From contig NZ_RCYZ01000004.1 of NCBI RefSeq assembly GCF_006439025.1, forward strand, positions 310,001 through 374,000: 64,000 nucleotides of DNA. The letters are read 5' to 3'. Source of the stretch: Hymenobacter nivis. Its GTDB lineage: Bacteria; Bacteroidota; Bacteroidia; Cytophagales; Hymenobacteraceae. Position 1 is the first letter of the stretch. Each line of letters begins with the position of its first letter. A model generated the notes under the pieces. The model was not told where the DNA came from. It was given only the letters and a program-made list of their open reading frames with translations, and did not search any database. Position numbers and translations under genes: made by a program. Of this stretch, positions 56,601 through 63,013 are shown piece by piece.

Positions 56601-57991
56601 TTCTCTTTGCTGTCGAGCAGCGCCGGCTGGGCCGAGCCCACCAGCTCGAAGGCCTTGAGTACTTCGTCGGCAGACTTGCCCACCGCGGGGCCCAATTCCT
56701 TGGCTTTGTCGGCCATGAATTGTAAATCCTCCCCGGTGGCCCCCGTCAGCGCCGAAACGCTGCTCAGGGCCGACTCGAAGGCCTTATCGGTGGCAAAGGC
56801 GGCGCCCACGCCGCTGAAGATGGCCTGCACGCCGATGAGCCCTACGCCGAGCTGAGTCAGCTGGCCCACGAGTCCGTCGCGGGTAAAGCCCAGTTGTTCG
56901 CCCACCGCTTTGAAACCGCTGCCCGCTTTTTCGGTGGCGGCCGGGATGCTCTCCAGCTCGCGCTTCGTCGACTGAATCTGGAAGCCCAGCTTGCGGTACT
57001 CCTCTGAGTCGGCCCCCGCGCTCTTGGCCACGTCCTGCTGCGCCTTCTCCAGCCGCACCAGGTTGTTCACCGTGGGCTGGATGGCGGCCGTGTACTGCTC
57101 GATCTTGATGCCTGCCTGCTCGTAGCTCAGCCCAGCCTGGGCGGCTGCCTTCTGGGCGGCGGTGAGGAAGCCGATGCGCTTCTGCTCCAGGTTCTGGTAG
57201 AGCTGCGAGTCCTGGGCCAGGCCGCTCTGCTGGGCCCGGATTTTGGCCAGCTCCTGCACCAGGGGCGCGAAGCCGTCCTTGTAGTTGCCGACGTTACGGC
57301 CGAAAATCAGGATGCTCTCGTCGAAACTTTTCAGCGTCTGGGTGTTGTCGGCAATCTGCTTGCGCAGCTGCGCGGCCTGCTCACCGCCGCCCTCGATGCC
57401 GTTGCCCAGGGCCCGCAGCGAGACAATCAGCTGCTTGTTCTTGGCATCGAGCGCGTCGTAGCTGCCCCGCGCGGCTGTCAGCTCGCTGTTGGCCCCGCGC
57501 ACGGCCAGGCTCAGGGCCTGGGTTTCGTTCTTGTACTGCAGGATGGCACCCGCTGCCTTTTCAATCCGGGCCGTGTCCTGGGCCGCGTAGGCCTCGCGCA
57601 GCTCGTTGCGCATGGCCCGCAGCGTGGCCGCCGCCTGCTGGGTGGCGTCCTTCACCGCGGCCTGGCCCCGCGCCTGGCTGGCCTGCACGTCCTGCAGGCG
57701 CTTCTGCTCGATGGCCAGGCGGCTGATCTCGGCGCTCAGCGCGGCAAAACTCGTGCGCTCCTGGTCGGTGGCCATCGCCAGCCCGGCCACCTGCTGGCGC
57801 AGGGGCCCCGCCAGGTCCTTGAGGGTGGCCAGGCCGGCGTTCACCCGCTGGGCGTCGCCCTCCAGGTTCTTGGCAAAGGCCCTGTAGTTGCGGCCCAGGC
57901 CCTGAATGGCGGTGGTGAAATCCTTGACCTCCTGCGCGCCGGGGCCCAGCGGGTCGAAGAAATCTGAGAGAGAGATGGGGGTGCCAGCCAT
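53630..57991 (-). CDS. Phage tail tape measure protein
   Basis: A 1453-residue protein from ATG 57991 (MAGTPISLSDFFDP), five bases after the previous gene's stop. The first 400 residues are long helices; about 410-680 carry the TP901-type minor tail domain (SSVSALTGATGEDLQFMADKA, MNQFSASAGEAGRYVNALAAG, AGTQLRAVLAKLASGARE). A long coiled-coil part follows, with a hydrophobic segment near 1300 (VISIAINTAVAVAKAFAEYVF), and a charged end. It sets tail length; by the usual rule of about 0.15 nm per residue the tail would be about 220 nm. Marks this as a siphophage-type element. Confidence 0.92.
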   Translation of the reverse strand: MAGTPISLSDFFDPLGPGAQEVKDFTTAIQGLGRNYRAFAKNLEGDAQRVNAGLATLKDLAGPLRQQVAGLAMATDQERTSFAALSAEISRLAIEQKRLQDVQASQARGQAAVKDATQQAAATLRAMRNELREAYAAQDTARIEKAAGAILQYKNETQALSLAVRGANSELTAARGSYDALDAKNKQLIVSLRALGNGIEGGGEQAAQLRKQIADNTQTLKSFDESILIFGRNVGNYKDGFAPLVQELAKIRAQQSGLAQDSQLYQNLEQKRIGFLTAAQKAAAQAGLSYEQAGIKIEQYTAAIQPTVNNLVRLEKAQQDVAKSAGADSEEYRKLGFQIQSTKRELESIPAATEKAGSGFKAVGEQLGFTRDGLVGQLTQLGVGLIGVQAIFSGVGAAFATDKAFESALSSVSALTGATGEDLQFMADKAKELGPAVGKSADEVLKAFELVGSAQPALLDSKENLAGVTEQALLLAAAAKEELPAAAEALTGVMNQFSASAGEAGRYVNALAAGAKEGAATIPQTAESLKYFGVNAATANISVEKSVALIQLLAERSIKGEQAGTQLRAVLAKLASGARETNPEVVGLSTALDNLGKKNLSTAQYTKLFGLENANTARVLTEGREKVEALTLAVTGTGAANEQAAKQLDNIATAGGRFTSVLKNLVVGALDPFTRGATRFLNEISGIGQKLLGLTKSNQENTAATLAGAQANEATAASAQKLLGRYQDLTARGLKPTKDGKGELNAITLQLRDSLGESVASLDKETGALVLNEEATKKLIKQKLLLSNQAVSTLILEADALKDRQKQEQLDIKSGELQITTRERLLGLTRAQAQAQVDDFVNNQGYGELNKDVERLSVATYNLSGARQKLAQTTADYNAKLAALDKLGAKQDYLDGVFGGATKAADALDKVPAALGAVDVILDRNAKAEAERRRAALQGQLADTQKRIDDLKKLQAEQGKLFDDKQLSPEVFKASVATTQDQITALERTASATRIAVLRAERDEKLITINDEAIKAKKAKGVSAAELTDIEQAAATKRLAVVQQFGRDVAKEATALGEKLEVKPIEFKVAILSDITLAPVEKALNDQLRVNKKTYEETVELARNSETAKDNVLLGALARREITQGQYEAQARKNRRTANEEILAADKAFHKANLDDQQKANRDILDDVQATVAKRVALIEKVGGYVQEAEGAYSQIRGNLIDGQIQRENDAYAQQIKVAGDNAELKTKIEEDHQKRLAKLNYDKAKAERDAAVISIAINTAVAVAKAFAEYVFPFALIPAGIALAEGALLEAAVLSRPLPSYFVGREDGPAEYAHLAERGPELVGQPGSFRVVAKQAVGYLEAGDRVFTAPETRQILQQNEVVEGRIVQRQQGQDQERQTQQLRTGAQARQAAERAAAQQSNQEVVKELRAVRRAIHEQEYQRLNEQDDLVRRRHREQGWQDMVNRRYKGGKS

Positions 57992-57996
57992 GGGAG

Positions 57997-58389
57997 TTAC
58001 TTGGTAATCGAGAGGTAGGTGAGGGCCCCCAGCGCGGCGGCCAGGACGTAGTTCAGGAAGCCCCGGGTGCGGGCCCGGTGGCGCCACGTGGCTGTTTCCG
58101 CCGCCTGGCTGGCCAGCAGGGCCCCGAGGTGGGTGTTAGCCGCCACGCCGCTGCGCACGGCGGCCAGGTGCAAGCTGTCGGCCTGCGCCAGCGCCCGGGC
58201 CTCGGCCTTGTAGGCGTAGGCTGTCGAGCGCCAGGCGGCGGCCTCGCGGCGCACCTGAGGCAGCATGCGCAGCGAATCAGCGAGGCGCGTGCGGTCGAGG
58301 GTGGTAGTCGAATACCCGCTCGTAGATTGCGAGAAGGCTGTCAGTCTCGCGCTGGAGAGTAACAGGAATAACACCAGGGGGCGGTACAT
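57997..58389 (-). CDS. Small exported/membrane phage protein, spanin-like candidate
   Basis: A 130-residue protein (MYRPLVLFLLLSS) with a signal-peptide-like start, a helical middle rich in Ala/Arg, and a C-terminal membrane helix (FLNYVLAAALGALTYLSI). Its first 113 bases overlap the 3' end of 58277-58711 in another frame, as in Rz/Rz1 pairs. No lipobox cysteine is present, so it is not a standard o-spanin. It lies between the spanin-like gene and the tape measure gene. Confidence 0.55.
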   Translation of the reverse strand: MYRPLVLFLLLSSARLTAFSQSTSGYSTTTLDRTRLADSLRMLPQVRREAAAWRSTAYAYKAEARALAQADSLHLAAVRSGVAANTHLGALLASQAAETATWRHRARTRGFLNYVLAAALGALTYLSITK

Positions 58390-58711
58390 GGGCAGGGTGG
58401 GTGAGGGCGTGAAGGCTGTCGGCGGCCCGCTCGTGGTGCACGGCGGCGCGGTGGTGCTGGGCGGCCAGCGTGTCGAAGCGGGCGGCGGCCACGGTGTCGC
58501 GCCGCAGCTGGGCCAGGTGGGCGGTGACGGCCGCGCGGGCCGTCCGCTGCTGGGCGCGGGTGAGGGAGTCGGCCGTGGGGCCCGGGCGCGTGAGCCGGCC
58601 CACGGTCAGGCCGATGCTGAGCGCCAGCACCAGGCCCACGGCCAGCAGCAAGCGCGGGTGGGCATACCAGCCCCAGCGCAGCAGTCTAGTAATTCCAGTT
58701 AGCAGCAGCAT
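58277..58711 (-). CDS. Single-membrane-helix phage protein, i-spanin-like
   Basis: A 144-residue protein from ATG 58711 (MLLLTGITRLLRW). One membrane helix (about residues 21-40, LLLAVGLVLALSIGLTVG), then a helical, probably coiled-coil periplasmic part (AQQRTARAAVTAHLAQLRRD, HHRAAVHHERAADSLHAL). This is the layout of an i-spanin. It overlaps the endolysin gene by 26 bases and the next gene by 113. Confidence 0.6.
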   Translation of the reverse strand: MLLLTGITRLLRWGWYAHPRLLLAVGLVLALSIGLTVGRLTRPGPTADSLTRAQQRTARAAVTAHLAQLRRDTVAAARFDTLAAQHHRAAVHHERAADSLHALTHPAHVPPPGVIPVTLQRETDSLLAIYERVFDYHPRPHAPR

Positions 58712-59294
58712 AGATGTCGGAGGAAGCGTAAAACAGGTCGTACACCCCCGCGCCGTTGCGCCCGCCGCCGCGGCCGGTGTTGCCCGCGTTGATGATGAAG
58801 CCCCGCGCCGGCCGGCCCGCCCGCACCTTGCGCGAGGCGGCCACGGCCAGGCCGATGTGGCCGATGCGGCCCAGGTTGGAATAGTAGAACATGACGCGGT
58901 GCCCAACCTTCAGGCTGTCGAGCGTGCCACGCCGGTTCCGGAGGTAGTAGGTGCGCACGGGGTCCAGCGCCCAGTTGTAGGAGCCGGCCGCCCCGCGTGG
59001 GGTGGGCAAGCCCAGCACCTTATTGGCTTTCCACTGGTAGAGGCCGCACCACGAGGAACGCAGGGCCACGCCGTTGGCCCGGGCCCAGGCGTCTATTTCA
59101 GGGGCGTCGTTGTTGCCCGTTAACTCACGCAGGTAGAGTTGGGTGCGGGTCCAGGCCACCAACTGAGCCCCGTAGCGGGCCTGTATGGCGCGGCTGGGCA
59201 CCGGCTGGGCGTGGGTGTACTGGCGCAGGCCCAGCAGCAGCAAGACCACGAACAGCAGCCAGCCCAAGCGCGTGAACACCTGCCGACTGATCAT
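58686..59294 (-). CDS. CHAP/amidase-type phage endolysin
   Basis: A 202-residue protein with an N-terminal hydrophobic signal or anchor (LGWLLFVVLLLLGLRQYTHA). The catalytic part has cysteine in RSSWCGLYQWKANKVLG and histidine in GRIGHIGLAVAAS, the Cys-His arrangement of CHAP/NlpC-type peptidases. It would cut cell-wall peptides at lysis. Its ATG overlaps the stop of the previous gene (ATGA). Confidence 0.75.
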   Translation of the reverse strand: MISRQVFTRLGWLLFVVLLLLGLRQYTHAQPVPSRAIQARYGAQLVAWTRTQLYLRELTGNNDAPEIDAWARANGVALRSSWCGLYQWKANKVLGLPTPRGAAGSYNWALDPVRTYYLRNRRGTLDSLKVGHRVMFYYSNLGRIGHIGLAVAASRKVRAGRPARGFIINAGNTGRGGGRNGAGVYDLFYASSDIYAAANWNY

Positions 59295-59857
59295 TGGGTG
59301 AGGACGGCGGCCAGCAGGGCCGCGGCGCCCAGGATGGTGTAGTGCAGGCGGATGTTCTGGTAGACCTCAAACTTCTCGCGCGGTGGCAGGGCCAGGAACT
59401 CCGCCCGGTAGTCGGTCTCGGCCCAAAGCGTGGGCCCCGGGTGGGTCCGCTTCTGGGCCGCGAACAGCACGATGGTGAAGGAGACGAAGTAGAAAACGAA
59501 GGCAAGGATGCGGCTCAGCACGGCCCCCACCTGCAGGTAGCCGCCGGCGGCGTGGTCGGCTTCCACCATCTCGATGGGCGCGTTGCCCAGCGTCGGGTCG
59601 GCGCGCAGCAGCAGCTTCACGCCGGTGGTGTCGCCGATGGCGTGCAGCGAGTCGAGCAGCGCCACCGACTGGATGCGCTCGGGCGTGACGCCCTTGGCCA
59701 CGTCGGCCGTTTTCTGCAAAGCAGCCTGGCCGAAGAACAGGGCCACGAGCGAGGCCGCCAGCATGAGCCAGCGCCAGGACTTGCGCCAGAGCCGGCCGAG
59801 GCCGCTCAGGTCGGGCGGGGTAGGGGGAGCCGAGGGGTCTTTGCTGTAGTCAATCAT
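59291..59857 (-). CDS. Phage membrane protein, holin candidate
   Basis: A 188-residue protein from ATG 59857 (MIDYSKDPSAPPTP); a TTG at 59866 is an alternative. It has three hydrophobic segments (WLMLAASLVALFFGQAAL; ILAFVFYFVSFTIVLFAA; YTILGAAALLAAVLTQ). Its position just before the endolysin with a 4-base overlap suggests a holin or a lysis helper, but it is larger than most holins. Confidence 0.55.
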   Translation of the reverse strand: MIDYSKDPSAPPTPPDLSGLGRLWRKSWRWLMLAASLVALFFGQAALQKTADVAKGVTPERIQSVALLDSLHAIGDTTGVKLLLRADPTLGNAPIEMVEADHAAGGYLQVGAVLSRILAFVFYFVSFTIVLFAAQKRTHPGPTLWAETDYRAEFLALPPREKFEVYQNIRLHYTILGAAALLAAVLTQ

Positions 59858-59901
59858 GGGGAACAAGCATTAAAAAATGGAAGCCAGTAAAACATTGATG
59901 A

Positions 59902-60639
59902 TCACGAGGAGCCCGCCCCACCAGCCCCCTTCGGAGGCGTCTTTCCAGCGGACTTCTCCTTCCAGCGGGTTTTGTTCCGCCAGATGGCGGCGCAGGCGAT
60001 GCCAGAAATGTGGAGCACCGTCAGCTGCAGCTCGCTCAGTGGATGCAGCGTATACCAGCTGAGCGAGAGCATCGCCCGGGGCCCCCGGCCATTGGAAAGA
60101 CTCTGGTAGTAGGCGCTCCAAACCCCGGAGTTGAGCAGCACAGCCCGCAGCGGAGCATGCTCCAACGTGTGGACATCCGGCACATAGCGGTAGCGCCCCG
60201 GCCGCCGGTGAATCTCTTCGATCATTTCCCAGGCCTCCGGCGTGAGCGGCATCAGCTGCATGCCGAGCACCGAGGGCATGGCCGAGTTGCGTGCTTCCAC
60301 CGCGCACGTGGCCAAGTGCCCACCAGCGCTTTCGCTGTACTCGGTCACCGTCACCCGGTCGGCCTTGTACTCGCCGAGCAGTACTGATAACAACGTTTCC
60401 AATTCCTCCAAGTCGGCGGCCAGCAGCTCGTCCCACTCTTTGTCGGAAATGCGCTCCACCGGCGGTGGGGTCACCAGGCGCACCAAGGAAGTGCCAAAGC
60501 CCTGCAAGCGTGCCAGCAAGTACTTGCCACAGGCGTTGAGCTTTTCCTGAATCTCTTTTTTGTAGATGCCCCAAACGACCAGCACCGCGCCCCCGATCCA
60601 TTCCGGGGGCGTGATGTGGGGCAGGTGAGTGAAGTCCAT
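59902..60639 (-). CDS. Phage protein with N-terminal anchor and GAF-like domain
   Basis: A 245-residue protein. One membrane segment near residues 15-25 (WIGGAVLVVWGIY), then helices (SDKEWDELLAADLEELETLL), and a domain (DRVTVTEYSE, CAVEARNSAMPSVL, RAMLSLSW, SELQLTVLHISG) that resembles a GAF-like fold. It ends in a basic tail. Function unknown; it is in the phage operon 33 bases after the next upstream gene. Confidence 0.6.
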   Translation of the reverse strand: MDFTHLPHITPPEWIGGAVLVVWGIYKKEIQEKLNACGKYLLARLQGFGTSLVRLVTPPPVERISDKEWDELLAADLEELETLLSVLLGEYKADRVTVTEYSESAGGHLATCAVEARNSAMPSVLGMQLMPLTPEAWEMIEEIHRRPGRYRYVPDVHTLEHAPLRAVLLNSGVWSAYYQSLSNGRGPRAMLSLSWYTLHPLSELQLTVLHISGIACAAIWRNKTRWKEKSAGKTPPKGAGGAGSS

Positions 60640-60672
60640 AAGGCATGGCAGCAGCGGTTTGAGGGGGCGGGG

Positions 60673-61002
60673 CTAGGGAAAGGCCGGCGTGGGTTTGCTG
60701 AAGTCGGCCGGCGGCGCTGGCGGCGGGGCTACCCCGGCGGCTTCAGCGGCGGCCAGTACTGCCAGCCGCTCGTCGATCCAGGCCAGCTCGCGCTGGGCGT
60801 AGGCCAGGTTCTTGACGGCGGCCACGCGGCGCTGGGCCAGGCGCTTGGTTTGCGTGGCCGCGCCTGGCACGCGATCCAGGGCCCGGCCGAGGATGCGCTC
60901 GCGGTGGGGCGTCAGCGGCAGTTGCCAGGCGGCGGGGGCGTCCACCTTTTGCGGGGCGGATGGGGGCAGCAGGGCGGCGGGGGCGGAGTAGTCGGTGCCC
61001 AT
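60673..61002 (-). CDS. Small hypothetical phage protein
   Basis: A 109-residue protein, Ala/Pro-rich at both ends with a helical middle (QRRVAAVKNLAYAQRELAWIDERLAVL). One base from the stop of the tail spike gene. No family recognised. Confidence 0.6.
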   Translation of the reverse strand: MGTDYSAPAALLPPSAPQKVDAPAAWQLPLTPHRERILGRALDRVPGAATQTKRLAQRRVAAVKNLAYAQRELAWIDERLAVLAAAEAAGVAPPPAPPADFSKPTPAFP

Positions 61003-61003
61003 T

Positions 61004-62434
61004 TTATTGGGTCATGCGGTTAGCGAAGGGCGTTGTTGGCTCGTTGTTGCCGTCGAGCTGCGTCGCGTTGATGACCGTAATGCCGAAGCGCGGGGCCCCG
61101 GCGGCGTCGCCCTCCACGGTGTAAAAGGTGTTGCCGGCCGGGTAGCCCCCGCCGATCACGGTCAGGCTGCCCATTTTAGCGCGGCCGTTGAAGTTGTTGA
61201 GCATGATCAGGTTGCTCGGCTTTCCGGAGCCCGGGCCGATGTGCACCTGGTCGAGCATGAGCGAGGCTGGGCGGCCGATGCGGATGACGGCCCCCAGCTC
61301 CGGGCCGCTGGTCTCGCCCGTGTAGTCGTCCACCATGCAGTCGCGGAAGGTGATGAGCGGAGCGTCGCCGCCGTCGGGCATCCACAGCAGCTGGCGGCCG
61401 TTTTCGTGACGCGTGCCGAGGAAGCGGAACGGTTGGCCGTTGTTGTAGTGCACGTCGCGGTAGCAGTGCGAGAACACGCCGCCGTACAACGTGAAGTCGC
61501 CGTTGCCCGTCAGCACGGATGGGGCGTAGGCGCTGGTGCTGTTGAAGCTGCCGGGCTTGGTGGTAATGCCGTTCTTCAGGTAGCCGAACGTGCAGTTTTT
61601 GGCGTAGTTAGTCAGGCAGTTGGGGCCCTCAATCTGAATCGCGAACTGCCCCTCGATGGCCGCCGCCGCTGCGGGGCTGCTGCCGTCAGCGGCAAACTCG
61701 CCATTGCCGTAGAAATAGCAGCTTTCCCAGCCGATGTTGGACAAATCGGCCCCGGCCTGGGAGAGGTGGCCCAGCCGAAAACCTTTGTTGTTGACGCCGT
61801 TGTGGATGTTGAAGCCACAGAAATTGAAGGTGTTCGTGCCCGTGGTCGAAATGTTGGGCTCGGCGGGCGTGCTGCCCGCGGCCGGCTTGCCCGCCAGCGT
61901 GTCCAGGTCCCAGCCCAGCACGTCGTGCGTGCCCTTGGGTACCTCAAAACCCATGTTGGAAACCGTGCTGCTGCGCATGCCCGCCACGTTGAAAATGCGC
62001 TGGCAATTGTCGGGCGTGCCACTGGGGCCGATCCACGTCACGGGCGCCACACCGATGGCCCCGGTGCCCAGGATGTTGAGCGTGAACTCACTTTTGCCGG
62101 AGGGCGGCAGCATGTCCGTCGTGCTGCTCAGGCGGATGGGAAACGGGCAGACCAGGGTTTTGCCGTTGGCGATGCACCAAGTGACCGCTTGCTTGAACTT
62201 GGCCGTGTGGTCGCCGTCAGCGGGCTTGGACCCGAAATCGCTCAGCGCCGCGTAGGTAGTGCCCATGGCCAGCGCCGCCAGGGCGTCGGCGTGCGACTGC
62301 GAGGCCTGCAGCAGGTCGTTCGTGTCCTGCGCGTTGTGCTTGGTTGGGTCATAAGCCGCGGTTTGCGACTTGGCGAGGAAAGCGGGCCGTAGCAGCTGAA
62401 TCTGGCCGCCGAAGAAGTTTGCGAAAGCAGTCAT
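61004..62434 (-). CDS. Beta-helix tail spike/fibre protein
   Basis: A 476-residue protein. The N-terminal 60 residues (QSHADALAALAMGTTYAALSD) are a connector; then a right-handed parallel beta-helix (pectate lyase-like) follows, with GKTLVCPFPIRLSSTT, GNGDFTLYGGVFSHCYRDV and many Asn/Gly turns such as NNFNGRAKM and GPNCLTNYAKN. Such spikes bind or cut host surface polysaccharide. Catalytic residues are not evident. It starts two bases after the stop of a tiny ORF. Confidence 0.8.
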   Translation of the reverse strand: MTAFANFFGGQIQLLRPAFLAKSQTAAYDPTKHNAQDTNDLLQASQSHADALAALAMGTTYAALSDFGSKPADGDHTAKFKQAVTWCIANGKTLVCPFPIRLSSTTDMLPPSGKSEFTLNILGTGAIGVAPVTWIGPSGTPDNCQRIFNVAGMRSSTVSNMGFEVPKGTHDVLGWDLDTLAGKPAAGSTPAEPNISTTGTNTFNFCGFNIHNGVNNKGFRLGHLSQAGADLSNIGWESCYFYGNGEFAADGSSPAAAAAIEGQFAIQIEGPNCLTNYAKNCTFGYLKNGITTKPGSFNSTSAYAPSVLTGNGDFTLYGGVFSHCYRDVHYNNGQPFRFLGTRHENGRQLLWMPDGGDAPLITFRDCMVDDYTGETSGPELGAVIRIGRPASLMLDQVHIGPGSGKPSNLIMLNNFNGRAKMGSLTVIGGGYPAGNTFYTVEGDAAGAPRFGITVINATQLDGNNEPTTPFANRMTQ

Positions 62435-62436
62435 GG

Positions 62437-62604
62437 TTAGAGGGGCTGAGGGTAAGCGAAGGGATAAGCCCCGCTTGCCGGGGCCGGGCGTGGGGGGATG
62501 ACGGGGGCCGTGACGACGGGAATTGCGGCGGCTGAATAGGCCACTGGGTAGGCGCAGGGAAAGGCGGCCGCGGCCGGTGCTTTAGTAGGCTTGCGGGTAG
62601 CCAT
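62437..62604 (-). CDS. 55-residue Ala/Pro/Tyr-rich phage peptide
   Basis: A short frame starting ATG at 62604 and ending TAA at 62437-62439. The peptide starts MATRKPTKAPA, contains FPCAYPVAYSAA, and ends GAYPFAYPQPL. It overlaps the end of the previous gene by 23 bases and stops two bases before the tail spike ATG, so it fits the operon's packing. Its end motif (AYPFAYPQ) echoes the end of the gene just upstream (YPYGYPQ). No known family; possibly a chaperone-like or linker peptide. Confidence 0.5.
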   Translation of the reverse strand: MATRKPTKAPAAAAFPCAYPVAYSAAAIPVVTAPVIPPRPAPASGAYPFAYPQPL

Positions 62605-63007
62605 AGGGGTAGCTGCTGGTCGTGGTGGGGTCGGTGGGCTGCGCTGGGGGGACGGTACCCCCCAGGCCCGCCACGAGCTGCACCAGGCGCGCGATGGCTG
62701 CGGGTATCGTCAGCGACTCGGTACCCAACAGGGCGATTTCTTCGGCCGTGGTGGGCGTGATCTGCTGGGCCCCCAGGCCCGCGGCCACCTGTTCGGGTAG
62801 CACGCTGTACTCGTCGTTGCTCTGCTTGTCGAAGAAGAAAAACCCCCCGTCCGCCGGCAGGGGCTTGTCGAGGGGCCAGCGTTTGAGCGTGTCGAGGAAG
62901 GCCATGGGGGCGCGTGAGGAGGTGCAAAACCAGCGGTGCTCCTGGCTGCCGTCCCGTAGCGGCCTGGTATAGTGTGTAAAATAAGCACAATAACTCCGAA
63001 AGTCCAC
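62582..63007 (-). CDS. Hypothetical phage structural protein
   Basis: A 141-residue protein. It has an aromatic start (MDFRSYCAYFTHYTRPL), a middle with FFFFDKQSNDEYSVLPEQV, a helical part and a Pro/Thr/Tyr-rich tail ending YPYGYPQAY. Six bases after the tail fibre gene stop. Family not recognised. Confidence 0.65.
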   Translation of the reverse strand: MDFRSYCAYFTHYTRPLRDGSQEHRWFCTSSRAPMAFLDTLKRWPLDKPLPADGGFFFFDKQSNDEYSVLPEQVAAGLGAQQITPTTAEEIALLGTESLTIPAAIARLVQLVAGLGGTVPPAQPTDPTTTSSYPYGYPQAY

Positions 63008-63013
63008 GTGTCC

